A program made the translations under genes and the position numbers. Below, in pieces: positions 1 through 8,761 of a stretch of 64,000 bases of DNA; the stretch's first letter is position 1, and every line of letters begins with the position of its first letter. Below the pieces are notes generated by a model that was not told where the DNA came from, made no database searches, and worked only from the letters and a program-made list of their open reading frames with translations. The stretch is from contig JACQXM010000015.1 in the NCBI GenBank assembly GCA_016208685.1, forward strand, positions 124,001-188,000, written 5' to 3'. Source of the DNA: Planctomycetota bacterium (lineage in GTDB: Bacteria > Planctomycetota > Phycisphaerae > UBA1845).

Positions 1-103
1 GCCTAGACCAGGCGAACCTTGCTTACCGCCGCGCGGCGGTGGAAGGGGTTCCCGCATGTCCCGGGCGTGAATATCGGCCGCTCGGGATCAGAGGGAGGTG
101 GTC

Positions 104-1396
104 ATGTCGTCCGGATTCGCACGCTGCATCGGTATCGTCACTTGCGTCACGGGGTGCCTGGCGCTCTCGCGCTGCTCCCCGCCGGCCGGCGCTCCCGGCG
201 GTAACGGAGGCAACGACCAGGCCGGCAAGCTCCGCGTGCTGGTCACCGACAAACCCTTCCCCGTCGAGTTCATCAGCGAGGCACTGGTCACCATCACCCG
301 CGTCGAGGTGCGCCGCGAGGAAGGCCCGGTAACGGATGCCTGCACCACCGCATCGTGCGTGGGAGGCGTCTGCGTGGACGTGACCACCAGTTGCGACGAC
401 GCCGACCCCTGCACCACGGATTTCTGCGACTCAGCGACAGGCGCGTGTACGTACACGGCGCTGGAATGCGTCGCGGGAGAGGTCTGCGCGGACGGCATTT
501 GCGCCACGGCCTGCGCGGACGTCGCGGAGTGCGACGACGGAAACCTCTGCACCGTGGACAGTTGCACGGACGGCGCCTGCCTCCATGCCCCGGCGGATTG
601 CGACGACGACGATGACTGCACCGCGGATTCGTGCGAAGCCGTGGACGGTTCCTGCACGCACACGACCATCACCTGCTCCGACGACGAAGCCTGCCACGAT
701 GGCGCCTGCCGGCCGCGCTGCGAGGCAAACAGCGACTGCGCCGAGGACGGCAACCCCTTCATCGTGATTTTCGAAGGCTCCCAGGTGTTCAACCTGCTCG
801 ACCTGCGCGACGGACGAACCGATCTGCTCGCGGACGCCGACGTGCCTCCGGGCACTTACACCCAGATGCGCCTGATTGTCACCGAGGGTAAGATCACTCT
901 CACCGATGGGCGCGAGTTCCCTCTGCGCGTTCCCAGCGGCGAGCAAACGGGCATCAAACTCCATTTCACGTTCGAGGTGGCCGGCGGCGAGGAAACGGTG
1001 TTGCTGCTGGACGTGGACTTGAGCCGCGCCTTCTCGCCCATCCCCGGCGGACACGTGGATGACGTGGGCGGCATCCGGAACTTCCGCTTCTCGCCGTCGG
1101 TGGCCATGCGGTTGATCCAACTGCTTGACGCCGGCAGCATCTCCGGGACGGTAAGTGACGCGGATGGAAATCCGCTGGCCGATGTCGCGGTTTCCGTCTT
1201 CGATGCCGGCGGCGAAGAACTGACGGCCACGTTCACCAGCGCCGAGGGCACCTACACCGTGTCCGGCCTGGCGACGGGCACCTATCGGTTGGTCTTTACG
1301 GCGAGCGGCTTTGCCGACGCCGAGGTGACGGGCGTATCGGTGAGCGCCGGCGCCACAACCTCGGGCGTTGATGCGGTGCTTACGGCGGCGCCCTGA
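104..1396 (+). CDS. DUF4382 lipoprotein with inserted CTDC repeats
   Basis: Predicted exported protein of 430 residues, role unknown. The start at 104 follows a good ribosome site (AGGGAGG, 92-98); a GTG six bases earlier overlaps that site and was not used. A hydrophobic start ends in a lipobox-like VTGC (Cys18). A DUF4382 domain begins near residue 42 ([10 protein letters not shown]), is interrupted at about 75-215 by cysteine-rich repeats of the type CDDxDPCTxDxC (Dictyostelium CTDC-like), and resumes near 218 with FNLLDLRDG and the family signature [10 protein letters not shown]. Residues about 345-428 are a carboxypeptidase-regulatory-like beta-sandwich ([17 protein letters not shown]). 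The insertion inside the domain is unusual. The gene stands alone, followed by a repeat region. Confidence 0.85.
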   Translation: MSSGFARCIGIVTCVTGCLALSRCSPPAGAPGGNGGNDQAGKLRVLVTDKPFPVEFISEALVTITRVEVRREEGPVTDACTTASCVGGVCVDVTTSCDDADPCTTDFCDSATGACTYTALECVAGEVCADGICATACADVAECDDGNLCTVDSCTDGACLHAPADCDDDDDCTADSCEAVDGSCTHTTITCSDDEACHDGACRPRCEANSDCAEDGNPFIVIFEGSQVFNLLDLRDGRTDLLADADVPPGTYTQMRLIVTEGKITLTDGREFPLRVPSGEQTGIKLHFTFEVAGGEETVLLLDVDLSRAFSPIPGGHVDDVGGIRNFRFSPSVAMRLIQLLDAGSISGTVSDADGNPLADVAVSVFDAGGEELTATFTSAEGTYTVSGLATGTYRLVFTASGFADAEVTGVSVSAGATTSGVDAVLTAAP

Positions 1397-1429
1397 CCCA
1401 ACTTTCGCAGATCAGCGTTGCAACGAGTT

Positions 1430-1507
1430 GCATGGCCACGCAAGCGTGGACCATGCCACCCGCCGGCGTTGCGACCGGTGGCATGGTCCACGCTTGCGTG
1501 GCCATGC
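1430..1507. repeat. 30-bp perfect inverted repeat
   Basis: Arms at 1430-1459 and 1478-1507 are exact reverse complements (core CATGGCCACGCAAGCGTGG) around an 18-base spacer. It lies 33 bases after the DUF4382 gene and can form a long hairpin. The CATGGCCA/GGTGGCATGG words recur in the repeats at 5.5-6.0, 13.8 and 24.0 kb, so it is probably one form of a dispersed element rather than a simple terminator; there is no T-run. Confidence 0.8.
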
Positions 1508-1527
1508 TGGGCGCGGAGCGCCGGCTG

Positions 1528-1815
1528 ACCGCTCCATGCTGTCGCGGTACGGATCGGACGCGGCACACTCCGCAAATTCCGAATTCTGAATTCTGAATTC
1601 CGAGTTCCGGATCCCGGATGCCGTCAGGGAGCGGCAAATGCGCGTGACCGCTCGTTGGCACTCGCGGTACGGATCGGAAGCGGCACACTCCGCAAATTCT
1701 GAATTCTGAATTCTGAACTCCGACTTCCGGATTCCAGCTTCCGCCAGGGAGCGGCAGATTCCGAATTCCCAATTCCGGATTCCGCCAGGAAGCGGCAGGT
1801 GCGAGCACCTGCCCT
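1528..1815. repeat. Tandem direct repeats, dispersed family
   Basis: Two units of about 110 bases (about 1539-1650 and 1655-1760) and a shorter third share the order CGCGGTACGGATCGGA, GGCACACTCCGCAAATTC, runs of GAATTCTGAATT and (G)CCAGGGAGCGGCA. The array ends with an exact 8-bp hairpin (1795-1812) that could end transcription of the permease gene on the minus strand, although no T-run follows. Pieces of the unit recur at 40.6-40.7 kb. No coding sequence is supported between 1397 and 1838. Confidence 0.8.
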
Positions 1816-1838
1816 ACGCGCCGGCCCGCTTACCGGCG

Positions 1839-2627
1839 CTACGCCGACGCGCCGGTGTAGTGGCGCAGCCCGAAGCGCCAGAAGAGCGTGGCGGCGGTGA
1901 GGGCCAGGGCTGCCACGGCGATGGCACTCGCCGTCATGACCGGCTCCGCCTTGCCCACCAGGGCGGCGGCGGGGAACGTGGTGAGCATCGCCAGGGGGAT
2001 GAGGTAGGTCAGCCCCCAGCGGACCCAGGGGCGGTAGATGTCCACCGGGTATCGGCCGGCCTCGAAGAGGTTCCAGAAGACCATCTCGATGTTGCCGATC
2101 TTGGTCAGCCAGAAGGCGCAGGTGCCCAGCGCCAGCCACACGGAGTAGATGATCGCTACTCCGGCAGCAAGCATGACGACGAACGACGCGGTACCTGCCG
2201 GCGACAGCGCCCGCGAAAGATGCGTGGAAGCATACGCCAGCAGGGCGACGCCGAGCAGCACGTCCGCCGCCTTCCAGATGACGATCCGCCGCACACTGGC
2301 GTAAAACTGGCTGCTGACCGGCTTGAGCAGCAGAAAGTCCAGCCCGCCGGTGCGAATGTCTTCCATCAACGCCCTCATGTTGGGCGCGATCAACAGGCTT
2401 ATGGTTCCCGTGATGATGCGGAAGACGCCCAGCAGGGCGAGGATCTCGTAGGCGTTCCAGCCGGCCAGTGACGTGGTATTCGAGAACACCGTCCACACAC
2501 CCAGCAGCTCGGTGCCCAGTTGCACGAAGGCCATGAGCAGGTGGGCGATCCAGTCGAAGCGGTAGGCAGCGTCCGTCTGCACGCTCAGTCGCATGAAACG
2601 CAGAATCAGCTTGAGGTGACGCAACAT
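1839..2627 (-). CDS. ABC-2 type transporter permease (DUF990-like)
   Basis: Integral inner-membrane protein of 262 residues with about six membrane segments and the layout of the ABC-2 permease family related to DUF990. Seen directly: a short basic N-terminus (MLRHLKLILRFMRL), a first segment near residue 25-50, the cytoplasmic stretch MRALMEDIRTGGLDFLLLKPV typical of that family, and a hydrophobic C-terminal half. I took the ATG at 2627; a TTG at 2660 would add 11 residues, and neither has a clear ribosome site. It follows the 12-heme cytochrome by 57 bases and is the last gene of that run. The ATPase partner is not in the window, so the substrate cannot be inferred. Confidence 0.8.
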   Translation of the reverse strand: MLRHLKLILRFMRLSVQTDAAYRFDWIAHLLMAFVQLGTELLGVWTVFSNTTSLAGWNAYEILALLGVFRIITGTISLLIAPNMRALMEDIRTGGLDFLLLKPVSSQFYASVRRIVIWKAADVLLGVALLAYASTHLSRALSPAGTASFVVMLAAGVAIIYSVWLALGTCAFWLTKIGNIEMVFWNLFEAGRYPVDIYRPWVRWGLTYLIPLAMLTTFPAAALVGKAEPVMTASAIAVAALALTAATLFWRFGLRHYTGASA

Positions 2628-2684
2628 GGAGGGTGAACTCCGAATCCGTGCCTCCGGCAACTCAACGCGCCCGCGGCCCCGGCC

Positions 2685-4391
2685 TCACCGCGAGTAATCC
2701 TCGTCGCGGTGGCGTTCGCCGTGGCACACCAGGGTGCAGCTTCCGGCGAAGCGACCACGATCGCGGAACTCCAGGCGTCCACTCTCCGGGTCGGGACGCA
2801 CGATGCGGGTGTCGAAGTTGATCAGGTGGGTGCGGTCAGAGGTGCCGCCCACTACCGTGGTCACCCCGTGGGGATCGTGGCAAGCGGAGCAGGGCGAGCG
2901 CTCCTCGACAATGTGCTTGCGATGCTCGGAGAAGCTCTCGTCGGAGAGAATGCTTGACCGCTGGTGGCACTTGTAGCACAGCTCATACTCGCCTTCCGCT
3001 TCCGACACTCCATCGCGCACGGTGTAGTTGCGCTCGAGCAGATAATCGTAGTTCGACCCGTGCGGTCCCGACGGTCCTCCGCCCCCGCCGCCCCCGCGGC
3101 CGGTGTCGTTGTTGTGGCAGTCGGTGCAGCGGATACGCGAGCCGCGCGGCAGCCCCGGCACCAGGCTGACCGTATCCGTGCTCGGCGACGAGGCAGCCAG
3201 GGGGTGGAAACTGGGATTCCCGGGGCTGAACTTCAGGCGCAGGTTCGAGGTGTGCGCCAGGCGGACGATCGGCTGCGAGACGGTAACCGCCCCGTCCGCG
3301 TGGCACCGAAAGCACACTTCGTACTCGTATTGGGCGTCGGCGATCTGTGCCCCGCCGATGGTAACCCCGCCCACGTGTCGGAGCGTGGCCCCGATGGGAA
3401 TGTAAGGAGGGCCGGGCGGCTGCGACGCGGCGGCGTGGGGATTGTGGCAGTCGGTGCACTCCACGTGCGCACGACCGCCGCCGAAAGTCTCGACCGGGTC
3501 GTGGACCTCGAGGTAGTTCCGCGGATCGTGGGCGGTGCGTTTGTCCAGCTCGGCCCGGATGTTGGCGGCGTTCATCGAACCGTCGTGGCAACTCAGGCAG
3601 TTGCCCTCTTCCTCCTGGAAGATGAGCAGACGCTCGTGTCCGCCGGCGGTGTGCGAGCGATGGCAGCTCCGGCAGGCGTTTTCGGCCACCGTAGCGTAAG
3701 GCCAGTCCGCCGCCGCGGCGGGGACGACCGCGCTTGCGGTGCGATGCGAAGCTCCCGACCAGCCGGTCATGCTGTGGCACGAGGTACAAAGGACGCCGAA
3801 TGCGTCAGGCCGGACCAGGAAGTTGCCGTTGACGTTGTGGTGCGGGTCATGGCACGACGTGCACTGAAGCTGGCCTGCGGCGTCGAGCCGCACTTCGTAA
3901 GGAAGCGCGCTGGGTGTGACAAGCTGCGGGTCCGACGCCGCCAGCCCGGCCGTGTAGTGAAAGCTGATGGGGTGGTCGTCGGAGAGGTCCGTTCCCAGAT
4001 TGGTCAGGCCCGCCGGCAGAAAATCGCCGCCGGTCATTCGAATCTGGTCCGCTCGGCTCAGGACGCTTCCCAGGGCGATGGTGCCGTCGTGACAGCTCAG
4101 ACAGAGCTTGCTCGCACCCGTCGGCTGGCCGGGACGGGCATCGAGCGTCGACGATTGGTAAATCTGATAACTGGAAACGGGCAGGTCCCGATTCCACAAC
4201 GGGCGCACGCCCTGCGTGTTGTGGGGTGCGTGGCAGAAGATACAGATCTGCCCTTCCGATTCCGCGCGGATGCGCCCGGGCCCGCTGGTGGAAAGATTGT
4301 GAACCGTCTCCGCGACCCGGTCCTGCGCGTTGGCGCCTGCCGATGAACCGACGATTACGGCGAGCAGCGCGGCTTTCGCGCGGCGTCTCAT
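2685..4391 (-). CDS. Dodecaheme-type secreted c-type cytochrome
   Basis: Periplasmic or extracellular electron carrier of 568 residues. It has a signal peptide (MRRRAKAALLAV... ANA) and 11 CXXCH motifs plus one CX3CH (CTLVCH) near the C-terminus, several as doubled CXXCH with CHxPH. The first part repeats the pattern CHAPHN ... CLSCHDG ... DLSDDHPI, which is also seen in the tetraheme protein at 10.2-10.8 kb. A run of eight glycines lies near residue 460. The ATG at 4391 has a strong ribosome site (GGAGGTG, 4398-4404) and overlaps the stop of the upstream NHL gene as ATGA, so the two are probably translationally coupled. Placement beside a beta-barrel and lipoproteins suggests an extracellular electron-transfer role; that is inference. 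Confidence 0.88.
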   Translation of the reverse strand: MRRRAKAALLAVIVGSSAGANAQDRVAETVHNLSTSGPGRIRAESEGQICIFCHAPHNTQGVRPLWNRDLPVSSYQIYQSSTLDARPGQPTGASKLCLSCHDGTIALGSVLSRADQIRMTGGDFLPAGLTNLGTDLSDDHPISFHYTAGLAASDPQLVTPSALPYEVRLDAAGQLQCTSCHDPHHNVNGNFLVRPDAFGVLCTSCHSMTGWSGASHRTASAVVPAAAADWPYATVAENACRSCHRSHTAGGHERLLIFQEEEGNCLSCHDGSMNAANIRAELDKRTAHDPRNYLEVHDPVETFGGGRAHVECTDCHNPHAAASQPPGPPYIPIGATLRHVGGVTIGGAQIADAQYEYEVCFRCHADGAVTVSQPIVRLAHTSNLRLKFSPGNPSFHPLAASSPSTDTVSLVPGLPRGSRIRCTDCHNNDTGRGGGGGGGPSGPHGSNYDYLLERNYTVRDGVSEAEGEYELCYKCHQRSSILSDESFSEHRKHIVEERSPCSACHDPHGVTTVVGGTSDRTHLINFDTRIVRPDPESGRLEFRDRGRFAGSCTLVCHGERHRDEDYSR

Positions 4392-5473
4392 GGCTGCACC
4401 TCCGTGCCGGGCTTTCCGGCGTCCGCCCTGAGATATTGGAACACTTGCAGGCGCCGGTTGTAACCGTCGCACACCCAGACGCGGTCCAGGGCGTCGACGA
4501 AAATGCCGGCGGGGAGCCAGAACTGGCCCGGGCCGCTGCCCTCCTCGCCGAAGAACAAGAGCAGTCGACCCTGGGCGTCGAACACCTGCACGTTCTCGAA
4601 ACGCCCGTCAACAACGTACACGTGTCCGTCGCTGTCCACCGCCACGCCCTTGGGCAGCGCCAGGTCGCCGGGAGCATCGCCGGCCTGCCCGTAGGACGCC
4701 AGGGAGCCGCCGGAGGCATTCAGCCTCTGCAGCCGGTGGTTTCCCGTGTCCGCGATCCAGACCGTGTCCCCGTCACATGTAATGGCGCTGGGGAAGTTGA
4801 ACTCGCCGGGAGCCGTCCCGCGGCGGCCGAGAATCCGGCGCAGGGAGCCGTCCCGGCCGAGGATTTTCACGTCATGGGCCACGACATCCACCACCAGAAG
4901 ATCGTCCTCCACCGGGCGATAGTACAGCGCCACGGGCCGGTACAACTCCTCCGGCAGGGATAGCGAGCCGAGGAAGGCACCGGTCGCGGCGGCGTAGCGG
5001 TGGATGGCGATACTCTCGGAGTCGCAGACGTAGACGGAGCCTTCCGGCCCCAGGCCCAACCCCACGGGGGTAAGCAACGGTGCCGTCCCCGCCGTAACAA
5101 TCTTCTGATACTCCCTCGCCTGAAGATCGAACCGATGCAGACAACGTCCCCCGGGGTCGGCGACCCAGACGTGACGGCCGTCCGGCGTGCAGGCAACGGC
5201 CCGCGGACCATAGAGATCGGCAGGCTTGCGGGCGCCGACGACCAGCTCACCGAGTCCTTGGAAGGGCTTTCGCGGAGCCTTGAGGTCCTTCTCGCCGGTG
5301 ATCTGCCCCAGGTAGCGGACTCTGGCCGGCGCCGGTGGGTCGGGCCATTGGATCGCCGGGTTGGGAGGCTCGAAGATCGGTCTGGTGGGCTGAACACATC
5401 CGCTCACGGCAATGCCGGCGATGACTGCGACGGACGAAAGCCAGTGCCGGAGCCGGCGCGTGACGGGTGGCAT
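4388..5473 (-). CDS. NHL-repeat beta-propeller lipoprotein
   Basis: Predicted lipoprotein of 361 residues. The signal peptide ends in a lipobox (AVSGC, about residue 26). Then come six or so NHL blades with the repeated phrases GPRAVACTPDG.VWVADPG, FPSAITCDGDTVWIADTGN and LPKGVAVDSDGHVYVVDG. NHL lipoproteins are frequent next to porin-cytochrome genes; their role there is not established. The gene is coupled to the 12-heme cytochrome by a 4-base overlap. The start is uncertain: the only plausible ATGs (5473, 5479) lie at the very edge of a repeat block, no ribosome site precedes them, and the first codons (ATG CCA CCC) are repeat sequence. The longer open frame running to 6172 is repeat DNA and was not accepted. 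Confidence 0.82.
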   Translation of the reverse strand: MPPVTRRLRHWLSSVAVIAGIAVSGCVQPTRPIFEPPNPAIQWPDPPAPARVRYLGQITGEKDLKAPRKPFQGLGELVVGARKPADLYGPRAVACTPDGRHVWVADPGGRCLHRFDLQAREYQKIVTAGTAPLLTPVGLGLGPEGSVYVCDSESIAIHRYAAATGAFLGSLSLPEELYRPVALYYRPVEDDLLVVDVVAHDVKILGRDGSLRRILGRRGTAPGEFNFPSAITCDGDTVWIADTGNHRLQRLNASGGSLASYGQAGDAPGDLALPKGVAVDSDGHVYVVDGRFENVQVFDAQGRLLLFFGEEGSGPGQFWLPAGIFVDALDRVWVCDGYNRRLQVFQYLRADAGKPGTEVQP

Positions 5474-6057
5474 GGTCATGCGCAGTCGCGCAGCGACGCA
5501 GCATGGCCATGTTGCGGCTGCGTGGAACACTGCCACCGGGCGCGCGCTGGAGTACGCGGCGACTGGAGCAACATGGCCGCCAACGGCCGCGGCCATGCCA
5601 CCCGCCGCGTTGCGCGTTTGCCCGCTCCCTGACGGTCGCGGCTCTGTTCCTTCGTTGCTTCGTCGCTTCTTGGCTACGTTGCTCGGCAGCGCCGCGCGGG
5701 CTGAAGCCCGCGGCTCGGGGTCTGCTCCTTTACCGTGGCGGACGGGTGGCATCGTCATGCGCAGTCGCGCAGCGTGGGGTGGCATGGCCATGCGCAGTCG
5801 CGCAGCGACGGAGCATGGCCATGTCGCGGCTGCGTGGGACACAGCCTCCGGGCGCACGCTGGCGTATGTGGCGATTGGAGCAACATGGCCACCAACGGCC
5901 GCGGCCATGCCACCCGCCGCGTTGCGCGTTTGCCCGCTCCCTGACGGTTGCGGCTCTGTTCCTTCGTTGCTTCGTCGCTTCTTGGCTACGTTGCTCGGCA
6001 GGGCCGCGCGGGCTGAAGCCCGCGGCTCGGGGTCTGCTCCCTTACGGTGGCGGCCCT
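5464..6057. repeat. Two tandem copies of a ~300-bp dispersed repeat
   Basis: Two direct copies (about 5464-5747 and 5748-6057), about 90 percent alike by eye, each running through GACGGGTGGCAT, CGCAGTCGCGCAGCG, AACGGCCGCGGCCATGCC, CCCGCTCCCTGACGGT and CGGGCTGAAGCCCGC. The second copy carries a small extra internal duplication near 5780-5800. Long open frames cross it on both strands, but they follow the repeats and are not genes. It separates the beta-barrel gene from the second NHL gene in an otherwise tightly packed run. Confidence 0.85.
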
Positions 6058-6092
6058 GTTCCTCACGGTGGGGGCGCGCTTTCCCTCCCACG

Positions 6093-8135
6093 TCAGAACC
6101 TCCGCTTGACCTGCACGAACAGGGCCGACGATTCGTTTTCCGCGAAGTCATCCTCGAACTTCCCGAACTCATAGGTCACGCGAATCTCGGTTTCGCGGAT
6201 GAACCATTCTAAGGCAAGGTCCACGTCCACGCCTTCGTCGTCGCCGCTGCGCGAGTCCTTCTCGCGGCGGTAGAGGACAGCGGCCTCCAGGGTCAGCTTG
6301 GGCGTGATGGGGTGACGGTACCGCCCCTCGATGGTGAAGAACTGCGTGTTGCGGGCGACGGCGCCCTCGCGGTCCACGTCGGACCAGCGGGTCTTGAGCG
6401 AGGCCGTGGCGCGAGTCTTGAAGCGGTGTGTCAGATCAGCCGACAGCCGCGTGGCCTGAAAGGGGTTGATCGTCGATTCATGGTCCTCGAACTCGGCGGT
6501 CAGCCGCAGCGGTCCGCGCTTGTACTCGGCGCCGAAGAGGTTCGCGGTGATATCGTCGGGCGTCACGCCCGTGGCATTTCGCGGCGAAAGCTCCTGCTCC
6601 TGCCGCCGCAATCGGTAGTAGGGCGAGAGCCCGAAGCTGAAGTTCTGGCGAAGCGAGAGGTGCTGATCGAAGGTGTCCAGGGTGAAATCGCCGCCGATGG
6701 AGTTCACGTAGTCGATGAGCACCGTCTGCCCGTCGGCGATTCGGCCCAGGGGGACGCGCTCCAGCTCCACCTGGTCGCCGACCACGAAGACGCGGTAGTC
6801 ACGGCCTTCCTGGTAGAGCGTGTTGCGGTCCTCGGCGGTCACGAAGATGGAGGAGACCACGATGCTGGGGTTGGAAAGCACCACCGGATCGGGATCGCGG
6901 AAAGTGTGCCGTTCGTCGAGCACTTCGAAATCCTGGCGCCCGCCGCTGCGTTCCTCGGTTTGCAGGCGCATGCGGTAGTTGGCGAGCAGCGTGCCCCAGC
7001 GGTTCTTCTTGCGGTAGTCGAAGCTGACGTTGCCGCCCAGGCGCTCGATGTCCAGGCCGGAGCCGAACGACTGCCTCTGCGCGAACAACTGAAACTGCGA
7101 GATGAGGCTCTCGAAGAGCTTGTGCTCCAGGGTCGCGGAGCCGTAGTAGGAACGTTCGTCGATGGGCGGCACGCCCGACAGGTTCCCCTGCTCGCGGTCG
7201 ATGGCCTCGAACAGGTACCAGGTCTCCAGCGTTTCGCTGTGCTTGAGCCGCAGGATCTCCCGCCAGCGCAGGCGCTCCACGGGGAAGCTGCCGCGCTGAT
7301 CGTAGTAGTTCAGCTCCGATTCCAGGCGGTGGCGGTTGCCGGGGCCGAAATCCAGGCGATGGCCCAGCGTCAGCTCATCGGAGTCATACTCCAGGTTGAA
7401 CGGCTCCTCCTTCACCGACAGGCGGTTGTAGGTGAAGCTCAGCACGTTGCCCTCGTTGAACCGGTAGCTGGTGTCGAAGCGAAACTGCGTGTTCCGCTGT
7501 CGGCCCGGGTCCTCGGACTCGTCCACCGGCTCTAAGCGCACGTCGGTGTGGCTGAATTGCAGGCTGGTCTGCGACTTGTCGGTGATGTACTGCCAGAGCA
7601 CGCCGTAGTTGGTGGTCGTGGTCTCCAGGCTCGACTGGAAGGGGCGGGCATCGAGGGAACGATAGCGCCGGGCGTACACCGTGCCGGGATAGTTCTTCTT
7701 CTTGAAGAAGCGGGCGCTAAGGTCGAATTCGTGGAAGGTCCCGTCGTCGCCGCTCTTGCGGCGAACGTCGTCGAAGCGCTCCTCGAAATCCTGTTGCCGC
7801 AGCCCGAAGAGTCCGGCGAGCGCGAACTCCAGGAAGTTGGGGTGGTAGGCGTGGCCGGTGAGTTCGAGCTTAACGCTTTCCTCGAAGATGCTCTCCTCCG
7901 ACCGGGTGCGCCCGGCGCCCACCTTGGATCGCTGATCCTGCTCCCGCTGCCGCGCCGTGAACTCCAGGTGGCCTCGGGTATCGGTGATTTGAAGCCGTTG
8001 TTCGCGGGGCGGCGCCCCCGTGGGCGCCCCGGCCGGCGCCCGGCATCCTGCGGGCAACAGGGCCGCCGAAGCCACGAGAGCCGGGAGCAGGCGGCATCGC
8101 AGACCGCGGCGCGCCGCGCCAAGGCTACGCGACAC
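6093..8135 (-). CDS. Outer-membrane beta-barrel (porin-like) protein
   Basis: Predicted outer-membrane beta-barrel of 680 residues, candidate sheath for a cytochrome conduit. Seen: a GTG start at 8135, an exported N-terminus with a lipobox-like PAGC near residue 31, then more than twenty alternating polar/aromatic strands (for example YHPNFLEFALAG, NYGVLWQYIT, TRVTYEFGKF-type patterns) and a terminal phenylalanine (VQVKRRF), the usual signal of barrel proteins recognised by BamA. There are no heme motifs. It lies 20 bases after the five-heme lipoprotein gene and is followed by NHL and 12-heme genes. Porin-cytochrome clusters of metal-reducing bacteria have this composition; similarity to a named porin could not be tested. 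Confidence 0.82.
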   Translation of the reverse strand: MSRSLGAARRGLRCRLLPALVASAALLPAGCRAPAGAPTGAPPREQRLQITDTRGHLEFTARQREQDQRSKVGAGRTRSEESIFEESVKLELTGHAYHPNFLEFALAGLFGLRQQDFEERFDDVRRKSGDDGTFHEFDLSARFFKKKNYPGTVYARRYRSLDARPFQSSLETTTTNYGVLWQYITDKSQTSLQFSHTDVRLEPVDESEDPGRQRNTQFRFDTSYRFNEGNVLSFTYNRLSVKEEPFNLEYDSDELTLGHRLDFGPGNRHRLESELNYYDQRGSFPVERLRWREILRLKHSETLETWYLFEAIDREQGNLSGVPPIDERSYYGSATLEHKLFESLISQFQLFAQRQSFGSGLDIERLGGNVSFDYRKKNRWGTLLANYRMRLQTEERSGGRQDFEVLDERHTFRDPDPVVLSNPSIVVSSIFVTAEDRNTLYQEGRDYRVFVVGDQVELERVPLGRIADGQTVLIDYVNSIGGDFTLDTFDQHLSLRQNFSFGLSPYYRLRRQEQELSPRNATGVTPDDITANLFGAEYKRGPLRLTAEFEDHESTINPFQATRLSADLTHRFKTRATASLKTRWSDVDREGAVARNTQFFTIEGRYRHPITPKLTLEAAVLYRREKDSRSGDDEGVDVDLALEWFIRETEIRVTYEFGKFEDDFAENESSALFVQVKRRF

Positions 8136-8155
8136 CGCGATCCGCGCCGCGTGCT

Positions 8156-8761
8156 TTAGCGATCGCCGCGTTTGAGGAAGAATCGGTCGTGCCCTCCGTG
8201 CGGCTCATGGCATGCCACACACGTCGTGCGCTCGAGATTCGCGTGGTGCGGTCCGGGAGTCAGGTCATCGCCGTCATGGCATTGCAGGCACGTCGCCGTC
8301 GGGTCGGCCAGCAGCAGCTTGGGGTACGAGGAAACGTGGTAGTGATGACAGAACAGACAGTCTTTCACCGCCACCGGGCCGTGCACGTAGGGCACGTCAC
8401 CCGGCACCGTGGCGTGGCAGGTCAGACACAGGCCGTCGCCGGGCGATTTGAAGAGCTGTCCGGTTTCCATGTCATGGCATCGTCCGCAGCGGTTCTCGCG
8501 GAAGGGGGCGTGGGTGTAGATGGTGGGTCGTGGCGGCGCCTCGCCCGCGCCGCCAGGTGCGATCACCTCACCCGGCCGCCCGGGCGCCGCGTACCCCCGT
8601 TCCGGGGTGGCGCCTGGAGGCGGTACGCCGTCGAAGAAGAAACTCAGCACCTTGTAGCGGTTGACGGTCGTACAGGCGGCCACCAACGTTGCCGACACCG
8701 ACAGGATGACGCAGATGCGACGTTCGGCCAACGGGAGAACTCCGGATCGCCATGGACTCAA
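8156..8761 (-). CDS. Pentaheme c-type cytochrome lipoprotein
   Basis: Electron-carrier lipoprotein of 201 residues with five CXXCH sites (CGRCH, CLTCH, CLFCH, CLQCH, CVACH) packed between about residues 91 and 190, after a signal peptide ending at VAACTT and a proline-rich linker. The first His of several pairs is in the form HGP or HEPH, as in doubled-CXXCH cytochromes. The chosen TTG start (8761) overlaps the TGA of the NHL gene before it; a second TTG at 8731, preceded by GGAG, gives a shorter and also good signal peptide. Position directly before the beta-barrel gene fits a small cytochrome held in or near the barrel. Confidence 0.85.
   Translation of the reverse strand: MSPWRSGVLPLAERRICVILSVSATLVAACTTVNRYKVLSFFFDGVPPPGATPERGYAAPGRPGEVIAPGGAGEAPPRPTIYTHAPFRENRCGRCHDMETGQLFKSPGDGLCLTCHATVPGDVPYVHGPVAVKDCLFCHHYHVSSYPKLLLADPTATCLQCHDGDDLTPGPHHANLERTTCVACHEPHGGHDRFFLKRGDR

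Noticed and set aside
1528..1815. CRISPR array
   Set aside because: Units are long, imperfect and directly adjacent, without unique spacers of constant length, and no cas genes are present.
2709..4346. Open frames opposite the 12-heme gene
   Set aside because: High-GC shadow frames: no ribosome sites, Val/Arg/Ala-rich, no domains. The same reasoning removes the frames opposite all the other multiheme genes.
5464..6172. Long N-terminal extension of the NHL protein and opposite-strand frames
   Set aside because: The predicted residues simply follow the tandem DNA repeat and contain no domain; the lipoprotein signal begins only after it.
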